Source: Myxococcota bacterium (GTDB taxonomy: Bacteria; Myxococcota_C; UBA6777). From it: a DNA stretch of 64,000 nucleotides. Under the pieces are notes generated by a model. It did no database searches. It saw only the letters and a list, made by a program, of their open reading frames with translations, and had not been told where the DNA came from. Made by a program: the position numbers and the translations under genes. The DNA is taken from NCBI GenBank assembly GCA_023150835.1, contig JAKLKB010000001.1:62001-126000 (forward strand). The letters run 5' to 3'. This document shows positions 8,267 through 17,883 of this stretch, piece by piece; positions within the stretch are counted from its first letter, which is position 1, and the number at the start of each line of letters is the position of its first letter.

Positions 8267-9790
8267 ATGGCGATGTCAAAAGTCGAATCCTCAGATCATT
8301 TCCCCCCTGATGAGGTGTCGTTCGGAGAACCCGTCTTTCTCTCGCGGGAAGCGGTGTGCGCGCCTACAGAGATAGGTTCGATCCATCCGAGAGGATGGAA
8401 AGATTTGACACATCCGCCGACAGCGGAGAACACGACACCTCCGTCGATAGAAAAGAGCGCGACGTATCCGAAAGGATGGAACGAGGTGAACCATCCGCCG
8501 ACAGCGGAGAACGCGAACCATCCGTTGGAATGCGACGAATCAGCACGTTTCTCTACAGAAGAGAGCGCCATCCATCCGTGGGGATGGGAAGAAGACGAAC
8601 TCTTTCGATTGGCCCATAGCCCCGAGATCTCCGAAGCCGAGCCTGATATCTTGTTTGCTGCGGGCCTTTCTCGCGAAGCGCGCTTGGTTTATATCCTCAG
8701 TAACCCCTTTTGGTTGTTGAGTTTGTGCGGTTTGATCTTGGCGATCGGTGGGGTTTCTTTGGATCTCTATCTACAAAACCGCCCTCTGTCTTTGGATCCT
8801 CCCGAAGCCTCGGGCGCAAGAACTGCCCCGCAAGCCCCGCGCTCTCGCGAACCCTCGTTATCTCCTCCGATGCAGCAGCTTCAACAGCGTATTGCGCGCC
8901 TCTCCAAAGATCTTCTTCCCCCGCCGTATCCCCCTCTTCGTCAACTCTTTGTACCCAAGTCTTTGCCGGTCCAAGGAGATTGGCTGAGGCTTCAACACGA
9001 AGAAGGTCAATCTTTTGAAGAATACAAGGCGTCTCAGCCTGTGCGGCCTTCTGCACAACGCAAGGTGATCTACTTGCAGCCTTTGGGGGAGATGTCTGCG
9101 CACCATCGACGTGTGGTGTTGCAGGTCGCACGCTATATGGAGGCGTTTTTTTGCTTGCGTGTGGTGTTACGCCCTGCGTGGGAGCGTTTGCCTTTGCCTT
9201 CGTGGGCTACACGCGAAAAACCGCAAGGAAATCTACAACTTCACACGCCTTATGTGTTGTTTCACATTCTGAAACCCCGTTTGCCAAAAGACGCGATGAT
9301 GTTGATCGCCCTGACACAGCACGATCTTTGGCCCGGCATGGGCTGGAGTTATGTCTTTGGTCAGGCTTCGTTGAGTGAACGGGTCGGTGTGTGGTCAATG
9401 TCCCGTTATGGCGATCCTTCCCACTCACCAAAAGCCTTCCAACAACTCCTGATCCGCACCTTGAAGACCTCGCTACACGAAGCCGGGCATATCCTTTCCT
9501 TGCCCCATTGTATCGGTCATGACTGCGTGATGAACGGTTCCAACCATCTTGAAGAAGCCGATCGGCATCCTGCGTTTCTTTGCCCACATTGCATGGCGAA
9601 ACTGTGCTGGAATCTGGGCTGTGATCCGCTCCGACGACTAGAAACATTACGTGATCTTTCCCATCAGATGGGGATTTCAGAGCTTGAAGCGCACCACTCC
9701 AGCGCGTTGCGTCTCTTGCGTTCCGCCTCCGCTCTGAAACCACCGCCGACGGGTTCGCACAAACAACCGCCGATGGATGGGGGCAAATAG
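8267..9790 (+). CDS. Membrane-anchored archaemetzincin-like metalloprotease
   Basis: 507 residues from the ATG at 8267 with GGAG just upstream; an in-frame start at 8030 exists but the added sequence is not coding-like. Residues 1-110 contain imperfect repeats of HPRGW and HPPTAEN type. One transmembrane segment follows (about 149-168). The C-terminal half carries the archaemetzincin zinc site: HEAGH (404-408), a third histidine at 414 followed at once by cysteine, then Cys-x-Met four residues later and a CPHC pair (about 437-440). Family members are zinc peptidases with a HExxHxxGxxHC-x4-C-x-M core and an extra Cys-bound structural zinc. Here the glycine of HExxHxxG is serine. A membrane anchor and repeat-rich N-terminus are unusual for the family, whose members are normally small and cytoplasmic. 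Family call confident, substrate unknown. Confidence 0.8.
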   Translation: MAMSKVESSDHFPPDEVSFGEPVFLSREAVCAPTEIGSIHPRGWKDLTHPPTAENTTPPSIEKSATYPKGWNEVNHPPTAENANHPLECDESARFSTEESAIHPWGWEEDELFRLAHSPEISEAEPDILFAAGLSREARLVYILSNPFWLLSLCGLILAIGGVSLDLYLQNRPLSLDPPEASGARTAPQAPRSREPSLSPPMQQLQQRIARLSKDLLPPPYPPLRQLFVPKSLPVQGDWLRLQHEEGQSFEEYKASQPVRPSAQRKVIYLQPLGEMSAHHRRVVLQVARYMEAFFCLRVVLRPAWERLPLPSWATREKPQGNLQLHTPYVLFHILKPRLPKDAMMLIALTQHDLWPGMGWSYVFGQASLSERVGVWSMSRYGDPSHSPKAFQQLLIRTLKTSLHEAGHILSLPHCIGHDCVMNGSNHLEEADRHPAFLCPHCMAKLCWNLGCDPLRRLETLRDLSHQMGISELEAHHSSALRLLRSASALKPPPTGSHKQPPMDGGK

Positions 9791-9801
9791 TCGCCAAGGG
9801 G

Positions 9802-9839
9802 GATCGCTGTGGCCTGTTGTGATCGCTGTGGCCTGTTGT
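9802..9839. repeat. Two tandem copies of a 19-bp unit
   Basis: The 19-bp unit GATCGCTGTGGCCTGTTGT occurs twice head to tail, followed by a third GATCGC. It sits just after the archaemetzincin stop codon. Similar GTTGTGTGATC wording occurs within R1 copies, so it may be a degenerated R1 end. Confidence 0.75.
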
Positions 9840-9963
9840 GATCGCGAATACATCCGTTCACTTGTTTGTCATTTTTTTGTCACAGCCCCGTACGATGGGC
9901 TTTTGTGACGATGCTCACTGCTACCCTTGCTTCCCACCGCGTGTTTTTCTTCTCGCGTCCAAA

Positions 9964-10080
9964 TGATACGATATCCGAGTGATGTGTGACCGAAGGAGAG
10001 TGCCCAGACGCCCTGTAGTTGGGCAGCCACGGGGGGCTGCCCCTACATCTTGCGATCGAACTCTGGGCTGATTTCGTATG
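9964..10080 (+). repeat. R1 dispersed repeat, copy b
   Basis: Runs from ATACGATATCCGAGTGATGT to GATTTCGTAT with the central GGGCAGCC...GGCTGCCC hairpin. It lies in the 681-bp gap between the protease and glycosyltransferase genes. That gap also has an 8-bp-stem hairpin (TGGTGGGG at 10100-10107 with CCCCACCA at 10120-10127) and a transposon-end remnant, but no convincing gene. Confidence 0.8.
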
Positions 10081-10229
10081 ACGCGCAGCGATGGGGGTTT
10101 GGTGGGGTTTTACCCCACGCCCCACCATAGACCTGTGGCCCCTTGACCCCGTGTGGGCCTTTGTGATCGGTGGTGTTTCAAACAAGCAGCCGTGCGGCTT
10201 GACGTGCTGTGAACTCGGGGTTTTTTGCC

Positions 10230-10247
10230 CACTGCGTAAGTTCTATC
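10230..10247. mobile_element. Solitary degenerate end of the 3227-3346 element
   Basis: CACTGCGTAAGTTCTATC matches the right terminal repeat of the element at 3227-3346 in 16 of 18 positions. No matching left end lies within 200 bp, so this is likely the remnant of an old insertion. Confidence 0.5.
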
Positions 10248-10471
10248 GCAAAAACAAGGGAGCGGAAGGGGGGAATAGGGACAGAAAAGGCAGGCAAAAA
10301 GGTTGATTTCCTTTTGTTGTGGGCGGGTTCTGTTTGGGTGGGTTTGTCGGCATAGCCTTCGCATTGGGGGTCGAACGACAGATACAGCGCATCGTGGTGG
10401 TTCGTATGGCTCGATATGATCGCGGTTTGTGAGCGCTGCGTATTACCCAACAAAGCGAAGAGGAGAGCGTC

Positions 10472-11665
10472 ATGCGTATCCTTTATGGTGTGGTTGGCGA
10501 AGGCATGGGTCATGCGACCCGCAGCAAAGTGATCTTGGCACATCTTTTGTCGCGAGGCCACGAAGTGCAGGTGGTGGTCTCAGGAAAAGCCTATATTTTT
10601 CTTCGCGATGCGTTTGCGGGGCAAGCGCGGATCAAAGTCCGCGAGATCCAAGGTCTGACCTTGGCTTTTGAGGGCAACAAGATGGATCTGGGGGCGACCT
10701 TTTGGCAGAACCTGTGGAAAGCCCCGAAAAACCTGATTCAAAACGTGATCACCTACATCGAGATGAGCTTAGACGGCTTTGCTCCACAAGCGGTGATCAG
10801 CGACTTTGAATCGTGGGCTTATTTTTATGCGTTGAATCACGGCGTGCCGTTTGTGAGCATCGACAACCAACAGGCGATCAGTCGTTGTGTGCATCCGTCT
10901 TATATCACCAACCAGAAAAGCCGAGACTTTCAATTGACCAAGTGGTTTACGAGTCTAAAGCTGCCCGGGGCCTACCACTACATCGCGACGAGCTTTTTCT
11001 TTCCGCCTGTCAAAAAGCCCCGAACGACCTTGGTTTCACCGATCTTGCGGCCTGAGATCCTCGCGGCCAAAGCCGAACCAAGGGAACATATCTTGGTGTA
11101 CCCTTCGGCGGCCTTACGCGGCGGGATCGTCGAGATGTTGCGTGGCTTGCCTTACGAATTTCGTGTGTACGGGATGCCCGAAATAGGCGATATAGACGGG
11201 CACATCCACCTGCGGCCCTTTTCGCAAGAGGGATTTATCGAGGATTTTCGGACGGCGCGGGCGGTGATCGCGGGTGGAGGATTTTCGATGATGAGCGAAG
11301 CTGTACACCTGCATGTTCCGATGTTGGCCGTCCCGATCCAAGGGCAATTTGAGCAAGAGTTTAATGCGCGCTATCTCAAGCAACTCGGTTATGGTGATTG
11401 GACTTTTTCGCTTGAGCGCGAGCGTGTGGCGCGTTTTGTCCAAGACTCCGAGCGCTATCGACAAAAGCTGTCGCGCTACATTCCCCGCGACAACAGCCTT
11501 TTGTTCGGAAATATCGACGAGCTGTTGCGTTGCATCGAGCTTGATGAGCCTGCGCCTGCTCGCCTCCAGAGTCCGGCACTTGCAAAGTACGCGGGGCCGC
11601 TGCTTCCCGAAGAACGCGATGGTTCTCTTCCTTGGTCGATGATCGCCAACCCTGCACTTGCTTAA
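10472..11665 (+). CDS. GT-B glycosyltransferase, MJ1255/MurG-like
   Basis: 397 residues. The N-terminus MRILYGVVGEGMGHATRS is the acceptor-domain start typical of the MJ1255/VC2487 group of family-1/28-like transferases, related to MurG and UDP-glucuronosyltransferases. The C-terminal donor-binding domain has VIAGGGFSMMSEA, then VPMLAVPIQGQFEQEFNARYL. It is probably a cytoplasmic or membrane-peripheral enzyme that moves a sugar from a nucleotide donor to a lipid or other small acceptor; neither can be assigned. A strong ribosome-binding site (GAGGAGAG) precedes the ATG. It stands alone, followed by a 298-bp gap before metY. Confidence 0.85.
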   Translation: MRILYGVVGEGMGHATRSKVILAHLLSRGHEVQVVVSGKAYIFLRDAFAGQARIKVREIQGLTLAFEGNKMDLGATFWQNLWKAPKNLIQNVITYIEMSLDGFAPQAVISDFESWAYFYALNHGVPFVSIDNQQAISRCVHPSYITNQKSRDFQLTKWFTSLKLPGAYHYIATSFFFPPVKKPRTTLVSPILRPEILAAKAEPREHILVYPSAALRGGIVEMLRGLPYEFRVYGMPEIGDIDGHIHLRPFSQEGFIEDFRTARAVIAGGGFSMMSEAVHLHVPMLAVPIQGQFEQEFNARYLKQLGYGDWTFSLERERVARFVQDSERYRQKLSRYIPRDNSLLFGNIDELLRCIELDEPAPARLQSPALAKYAGPLLPEERDGSLPWSMIANPALA

Positions 11666-11803
11666 TCCGACAGGCTCGTTGCGGAGCTTGCGGGAATGTC
11701 TGCGTGCAAGGAAAAAATTGGGTGGGTGGGTATTGTCTTTAGGCCGAGGCGAGGGCTTTTCGGGCCGCGTACAGGAAATCATACGCATAATCTAGGAAAT
11801 CTC

Positions 11804-11832
11804 TTGACAGGGCAGGCCACCTGCGCAAGATG
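11804..11832 (+). promoter_or_regulatory. Candidate sigma-70 promoter upstream of metY
   Basis: A perfect -35 TTGACA (11804-11809) is followed 17 bp later by AAGATG (11827-11832), a weak -10. This is 132 bp upstream of the metY start. The long leader has small GC-rich stems, but I could not fit a known SAM or SAH riboswitch. The rest of the 11666-11963 gap shows nothing else. Confidence 0.35.
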
Positions 11833-11960
11833 GTGATCCTGCCGTCAAAAGGGATGGTCCCTGTTGGCCTCGATCGCGCTCGATCTCTCGGCCTACACAA
11901 CGAACCGAGGCGCGAATGCGGTGTTGAGGTGCGGCGCACACGGAACATACGACGAGGTGA

Positions 11961-13244
<1,284 letters not shown>

Positions 13245-13742
13245 TCGATATCCGAGTGATGTGTACACACAAGGATCGTACGTAGACGCCCTATCATTGG
13301 GCAGCCACAGGGGGCTGCCCCTACATCGTTCACGCAGTGGGCGGATTTCGTATTAATCGATCGATACGAGATCCGAGTGATGTGTACACACAAGGATCGT
13401 ACGTAGACGCCCTATCATTGGGCAGCACAGGGGGCTGCCCATACATCGTTCGATCACGCAATGGGCGGATTTCGTATTAATCGATCGATACGAGATCCGA
13501 GTGATGTGTACACACAAGGATAGTACGTAGACGCCCTATCATTGGGCAGCCACAGGGGGCTGCCCCTACATCGTTCGATCACGCAATGGGCGGATTTCGT
13601 ATTAATCGATCGATACAAGATCCGAGTGATGTGTACACACAAGGATAGTACGTAGACGCCCTATCATTGGGCAGCCACAGGGGGCTGCCCCTACATCGTT
13701 CACGCAGTGGGCGGATTTCGTATTAATCGATCGATACAAGAT
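13245..13742 (+). repeat. Tandem array of four R1 units
   Basis: Four head-to-tail copies of the R1 element. TCCGAGTGATGTGT starts at 13251, 13372, 13496 and 13621, giving periods of 121, 124 and 125 bp. Units are nearly identical and joined by an ATCGATCGATAC spacer. Each carries the GGGCAGCC hairpin (lost by a one-base change in unit 2) and ends in GGGCGGATTTCGTATTA. The small length differences come from presence or absence of GATC next to TCACGCA. The near identity suggests recent amplification. Confidence 0.9.
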
Positions 13743-13817
13743 ATCTTGTGTTGTGTTCACAGCGGTCGCGGCTGACTTTTTTTCACTCAGCCGCTCAGGA
13801 GGGGGTTCGCGACCAAC

Positions 13818-14027
13818 TTTTTTCTTGGTCGTCAACGTGGAGGGGGGGGCGCGACTGACTTTTTTCTTGGTCGTCAACGTGGAGGGGAGTTCGCGACTAA
13901 CTTTTTTCTTGATCGCCAACGCGGAAGGGGGTTCGCGACCGACTTTTTTCTTGATCGCCAACGTGGAAGGGGGTTCGCGACCGACTTTTTTCTTGATCGC
14001 CAACGCGGAAGGGGGTTCACGACCGAC
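13818..14027. repeat. 42-bp minisatellite, five units
   Basis: Five consecutive 42-bp units start at 13818, 13860, 13902, 13944 and 13986, each opening with TTTTTTCTTG and closing with GCGACCGAC or a variant; a partial sixth follows. The period is a multiple of three, so both strands read open: plus gives a 14-residue GGSRPTFFLIANAE unit, minus gives a Lys-Lys-Lys-Val-Gly-Arg-Glu unit. Neither frame has an ATG with a ribosome-binding site, so I annotate a repeat, not a gene. Confidence 0.85.
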
Positions 14028-14124
14028 TTTCGTTTTGGGAGCAAGTGTTAAGTGAAGTCGACAAGCCGAAGCCCCGCAGAGCACACGAAGCACAAAAGAT
14101 CATGAAAAAGCAGCGCGTGTAATG

Positions 14125-14697
14125 AGAGGGTGTTTGCGAAAAAGGTTTGCTCTGGAGAGAAGTTGGTTGGATTCGCGATGTTCTTACCTCCTCATACGAA
14201 ATCCGCCCATAGTGTTACCTTAACGGTGTAGGGGCAGCCCCCATAGGCGTTAGGTGAAGCGCTTGTTGGCCCCCCCACCCCAGCCCTCCCCCGTGAACAG
14301 GGGAGGGAGCGAAAGTCGGAAGCAGCGGGGATGTTGTTTTTTCATGACGCACGCTGTTTGCACGAGACGCAGACGCTGCCCGTTCCAACTTCCCCCCGTT
14401 CACGGGGGGATTGAGGGGGGGGGTAGAAAAAGAAACGGCGATCAGGTTAGACTATTCGGTGTTTCCACCTTAACAAGGCGCGTATGGGGGCAGACAGGTA
14501 TGGCTGCCCAAGAATCGGGCGTCTACGCAATATCTTACGATCACACATCGCTCGGATATCGTATCACCCCCCATAACACGCGGTCGATCTAGGAATCGCT
14601 ACGTAGTTGGGGGGGGAGGGGACATCACAAGACGTCCATTCCTCCGATGTTTCTGTGTACCAGTCCAAAAGCTCTCGCTTTTTCGCAAACACCCTCT
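14125..14697. mobile_element. 573-bp element with 19-bp inverted ends and nested repeats
   Basis: AGAGGGTGTTTGCGAAAAA at 14125-14143 is repeated perfectly in inverse orientation at 14679-14697. Inside lie the two halves of an R1 copy (14193-14245 and about 14485-14567). Between the halves is a segment of about 170 bp with its own imperfect inverted ends (CCCTCCCCCGTGAACAGGGG near 14287 and its counterpart near 14390-14425). No transposase ORF is present. The simplest reading is a non-autonomous element containing an R1 copy split by a second hairpin element. Confidence 0.6.
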
Positions 14698-14813
14698 GAT
14701 ACGAAATCCGCCCATAGCGTTACCGTAACGGTGTAGGGGCAGCCCCCTGTGTCTGCCCAAGAATCGGGCGTCTACGCAATATCTTACGATCACACATCGC
14801 TCGGATATCGTAT
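14698..14813 (-). repeat. R1 dispersed repeat, copy f
   Basis: A complete copy in minus orientation, from ATACGAAATCCGCCC to CGGATATCGTAT, starting at the base after the inverted end of the preceding element. It closely matches the two R1 halves inside that element, including the GTTACCGTAACGGT block (or a one-base variant), so these copies form a local subfamily. The following 230 bp up to the next gene show nothing recognisable. Confidence 0.85.
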
Positions 14814-15046
14814 GATTAGGTGGGGAGGGTTGTCGAATATCTCGTTTTGTATAGCTTTTGATACAAATCGCTGTCGCGGGGGATCTCTGGAAAACGCCGT
14901 AAATCCTTGCCCAACGGGATGTGAACGAACGGACCCATTTTGCTGTTGGGTTCGCACAGCGTTCCGAGCGGAGAACGCTTGAGATCCACCTTCATCTCTG
15001 TCTTTCCGTCCGTCCTTCCGAGGTATTTTGCAGGGCACATAGAAGT

Positions 15047-15709
15047 CTAGCGCCAAGAAAGAAGGAGGTGAAAAGCCCCGGGGGCAGGGTGCTGGGTGGC
15101 GATCTCGTAGCGTTTGCCGTAAGCGAGTCGGAGGAGGGCTTCGAGGGAGAGGACTTGGAGGGCTTGCCATGTGGGATGATCGTGATGGGCGGAGCCTTCA
15201 AACTGGAGGGTGGCAGCGTGTTTGTGTTGAAGCATACGCAGGATGCCTTGGTTGTAGGCGCGTTGGTAAAGTCCGGTGGCTTTGCGCAAGATCAGGGTCA
15301 TCGGCATGGTTTGGATGGCCCCACGTACCAAGCGAACGCGGTGGCTTTGTGAAGTTTGGAGCGCGTCGAGAGCCAGTTGAAGGAAGCCATCGAGTTCCCC
15401 ATCCATCCAGCGATCGGCGACGACCTCGGTAAGACGCAACAGCCAAGAAAGCGGATACATCGCGTGTTTGTCGATGTCTTGGGGAAGTAGATCGAGATCA
15501 CCGAGCGCGTCTTGGCGGGCCCATTGGATGGCGTCTGATCCGAAGTGTTGGGAGAGCTTTTCAGCCCAACCTTCGAAGAGGCGACCGTGGCAGCGTGTGG
15601 TGAGTTGTGTGGTTTGGTGATGGGGCCAACGGGAGAGGGATTGCGTGTGAAATCGCGCAAAATCATCGAGAGAAGGGCGATTGGAAGGGGCATGAAAGAG
15701 TGAAAACAT
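15047..15709 (-). CDS. Protein of unknown function
   Basis: 220 residues, soluble and mostly helical-looking, with no signal peptide. The ATG follows AGGAT by 6 bases. Distinct segments are LDDFARFHTQSLSRWP, ELDGFLQLALDALQTSQ and VRLVRGAIQTMPMTLILRK. The pattern recalls heme-NO/4-vinyl-reductase-like or TIGR02265-type proteins of Myxococcota, but I cannot confirm a family. It stands alone, with repeat DNA downstream and about 255 bp of unremarkable sequence upstream. Confidence 0.65.
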   Translation of the reverse strand: MFSLFHAPSNRPSLDDFARFHTQSLSRWPHHQTTQLTTRCHGRLFEGWAEKLSQHFGSDAIQWARQDALGDLDLLPQDIDKHAMYPLSWLLRLTEVVADRWMDGELDGFLQLALDALQTSQSHRVRLVRGAIQTMPMTLILRKATGLYQRAYNQGILRMLQHKHAATLQFEGSAHHDHPTWQALQVLSLEALLRLAYGKRYEIATQHPAPGAFHLLLSWR

Positions 15710-15965
15710 TGCGATATCCTACATGCCCTACCCGACGAGACTTTGGCAGGGCTCTCTACAACAAACAGACATACTTTCTGTTGATTCGGGTGCGACGCCT
15801 GTTTTGCACAGTGGAGAAGTTGTTTGTAGCAAACCTCCAACAGGGCGTACAATTTTTTGACGGTGGCGCGCCGCCGATATGCAGATCGAAAGATGCAGCG
15901 CGTGAGAAAGGATGTCCAGCGAAAACAAGTAGGATGTCGATGCGGTCCGATATACGGTCGTTTTC

Positions 15966-16063
15966 TTTAACCGCGAACAATCGAGAGGATCACACCCACG
16001 AGTGCGACGCCCCGTTTAGCCACGAACAAGCGAGAGGATCACACCCACAAGCGCACCGCCCCA
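15966..16063. repeat. 49-bp tandem duplication of the MAPEG gene 3' end
   Basis: 15966-16014 and 16015-16063 are two head-to-tail 49-bp copies of one sequence with several substitutions. The second holds the last codons and stop of the MAPEG gene. The first, beyond the stop, would read GVALVGVILSIVRG plus a second stop, against GGALVGVILSLVRG in the gene. It is a duplicated, untranslated 3' end. Confidence 0.85.
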
Positions 16064-16414
16064 CAGGACGAGACCTGCGAGCGAACTGATGGCAAAGCCC
16101 GTTCCGCGTTTGTTGGCCGCGATATAATAGCCTTGCGCATAGAGGATACGTCCCACCGCCCACACACCACCCGCGATACCGCCCCACATCGGGGAGATAT
16201 ACATCGAAAACAGCCAAAGAGACGGCAAAAAGAAAGCAAGCTGTTCAAGCGTGTTTTGTTGGACGCGGAAAAAGCGCTCAAATTCCTCGTTTCCTGTGGT
16301 GTGCGGGACGGGCACTTTGTATTTTGCCCGTGCGCCACCGACGCGCACAGCGGTGTAGAAATACACGGCGAGAGAGAAAAGTGTTGCGAGAGTAGGCCAA
16401 GCATAAGCTTTCAT
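16016..16414 (-). CDS. MAPEG-family membrane protein
   Basis: 132 residues from the ATG at 16414, with AAGGAG 9 bases upstream. Four hydrophobic segments cover most of the length. The MAPEG signature is seen as ARAKYKVPVPHTTGNEEFER followed by VQQNTLEQLAFFLPSLW, where N-x-x-E matches the conserved family site, and VWAVGRILYAQGYY later. MAPEG proteins are membrane-bound glutathione transferase/peroxidase-like enzymes. The bacterial substrate is unknown. The 44 residues available upstream lack signal or membrane character. The 3' end is duplicated beyond the stop codon. Confidence 0.88.
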   Translation of the reverse strand: MKAYAWPTLATLFSLAVYFYTAVRVGGARAKYKVPVPHTTGNEEFERFFRVQQNTLEQLAFFLPSLWLFSMYISPMWGGIAGGVWAVGRILYAQGYYIAANKRGTGFAISSLAGLVLWGGALVGVILSLVRG

Positions 16415-16623
16415 GGGGGAGTCTCCTTGGTTTGGGGTGTGGTGTATTGCGCGCAGAGCGTTTGGTTGCGAGGGGCCGCGTGGGCGATACGAAAAAAGCA
16501 CCGAGCAGCGGGGTCTATGGATAACCCTTTGTGGGCGTGTTGGCAAGCGCAGCGAGGGCGCTAATTTGCAGAGGCGTTGTGCATGGGGCGGAAGTGGTCG
16601 ATCTGGGCGGGGCGAGCGGGGTT

Positions 16624-16660
16624 GATATGAAATCCGCCTGTTGTGTGATCGTAAAAGAGA
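16624..16660 (-). repeat. R1 fragment (one end)
   Basis: ATATGAAATCCGCCTGTTGT followed by GTGATCGTAAAAGAG matches the first 35 bases of R1 in minus orientation with a few changes. The hairpin core and the other end are missing, so this is a truncated copy between the nicotinamidase-like and MAPEG genes. Confidence 0.6.
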
Positions 16661-16710
16661 GCCATCTCAAGGAGATCGCCGTGATCGAGGCAAGCGTAAG
16701 GGTTTGTCGC

Positions 16711-17679
16711 TTATTGTGGGATGTCTTCCTGTGTGGTGACGAGGTGCATCCCTGCTTGTTGGAGCAGGAGCAAGGTTTGTTCTGCGATCTGTGGGAAGTT
16801 GAGGTGGTCAGGTAGAGGATGCAGTGGGGGCGGTGGGACGGGCGACATCGCATCCTTGAGGATGTAGAACTTGCGCAGTTGTTCTGGGTGGGTGTGTTCG
16901 AGATGTTTTTTGATATCGAGCAAGGTTGCGCGGACACAGTGGGAGCTTGCTTGCCCGAATACATAGACGCGGTCGTAACTGAGCAAGCTTGCAAGAAGAC
17001 TTTCGCGAAAACCGCCGAGGGTCTTGCCTTCTAGCTCCGTCACTTCGGGGGCAAAGACCGAATAGCTTTCGGTGAGGGTTTCGCTGCCTTTGGCTTCAAA
17101 ATGGATGGGTTCTCCACGCACGAGGCTGTGGAAGAGAGCCGCTTCACCGAGTGCAGGCATCAACGCATGTCCCGCAGTTCCGCGCAGGGTGTGGTAGGGC
17201 CAGATCGTCAGGACGTATTTTCCGCTGGCTTCGAGGGCTTTGCAGTAGGCCAGACTGGCTTCGGGATGGCGCGTGGCGGTCCAATGGCCCGCTTCGATAT
17301 CTTCTGCGTGGATCACCGTCAACGGGGCGGGAGGACGGCCCGAAGCATCCCGCCACCAAGCGGGATGAAAGATCTGATGGATGCTGTGTGTATCGAGCGT
17401 AAAATACAGCGAAGTGATGTGCGAAAGGTTGCGATAAAACCAACCCAACGTGCGTTTGGTGTCTTCTACCGCCCCCCGAACATACAGCGCGCCTTGCGGT
17501 GCGCAAAAGTCCACTTGGCAGTCGATCCCAAAAGCCGCGATCCGTGTGGTATCTTCGCGAGAAGGCCGAATCATCCGCAGCTCTTTGAGTTTGCGTGCTG
17601 CTGCCGAGATCTCCCACGTCCGTTCTACATACACTTCTTCCGCTTGCTTCTCTTCGTAATATGAGGGTGCTGCGTACAT
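16711..17679 (-). CDS. Isochorismatase/nicotinamidase-family cysteine hydrolase
   Basis: 322 residues; about 45 N-terminal and 40 C-terminal residues flank the catalytic domain. The fold is marked by FGIDCQVDFCAPQGALYV, which includes the catalytic aspartate, then FTLDTHSIHQIFHPAWW with the Asp-His-His metal site of nicotinamidases, and the nucleophile motif GQASSHCVRATLLD. These residues favour an amidohydrolase acting on nicotinamide or a related amide, so a role in NAD salvage is plausible. It is larger than PncA (about 210 residues), and the WPYHTL segment lies where PncA-like proteins vary. The ATG has AAGGAG 7 bases upstream. It is the first gene of a possible minus-strand unit with the MAPEG gene, 300 bp apart. 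Confidence 0.82.
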   Translation of the reverse strand: MYAAPSYYEEKQAEEVYVERTWEISAAARKLKELRMIRPSREDTTRIAAFGIDCQVDFCAPQGALYVRGAVEDTKRTLGWFYRNLSHITSLYFTLDTHSIHQIFHPAWWRDASGRPPAPLTVIHAEDIEAGHWTATRHPEASLAYCKALEASGKYVLTIWPYHTLRGTAGHALMPALGEAALFHSLVRGEPIHFEAKGSETLTESYSVFAPEVTELEGKTLGGFRESLLASLLSYDRVYVFGQASSHCVRATLLDIKKHLEHTHPEQLRKFYILKDAMSPVPPPPLHPLPDHLNFPQIAEQTLLLLQQAGMHLVTTQEDIPQ

Positions 17680-17860
17680 CGTTGTCTCCTTGCGCTGTGT
17701 GGATCAGGTGTACTGTTCCTTCGACGTTGAGTATTTCTGATCAACGAAGGGTGATTCGCTCTCCATCGATGCTCCGTCCCCGACGGGCTAGAGATGCAAC
17801 TGGAGTCCACAAATGCGTGATCGTTGTCAAAGAGTCTTTTGTACCCAAAGAAAAGTCAAT

Positions 17861-17883
17861 CGAGATATCACTCGGATATCGTG
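17861..17883 (-). repeat. R1 end fragment overlapping a stop codon
   Basis: ATATCACTCGGATATCGT matches the terminal block of R1 copies. On the minus strand it encodes the last residues (Thr-Ile-Ser-Glu) and the TGA stop of the 1632-residue protein. Confidence 0.6.

Noticed and set aside
13245-13742. CRISPR array
   Set aside because: Periods are 121-125 bp, units repeat in full, and there are no unique spacers or cas genes.
13602-14093. Minus-strand ORF with 14-residue Lys-rich repeats
   Set aside because: Starts at GTG without a ribosome-binding site and is kept open by the 42-bp repeat period; also overlaps an R1 unit.
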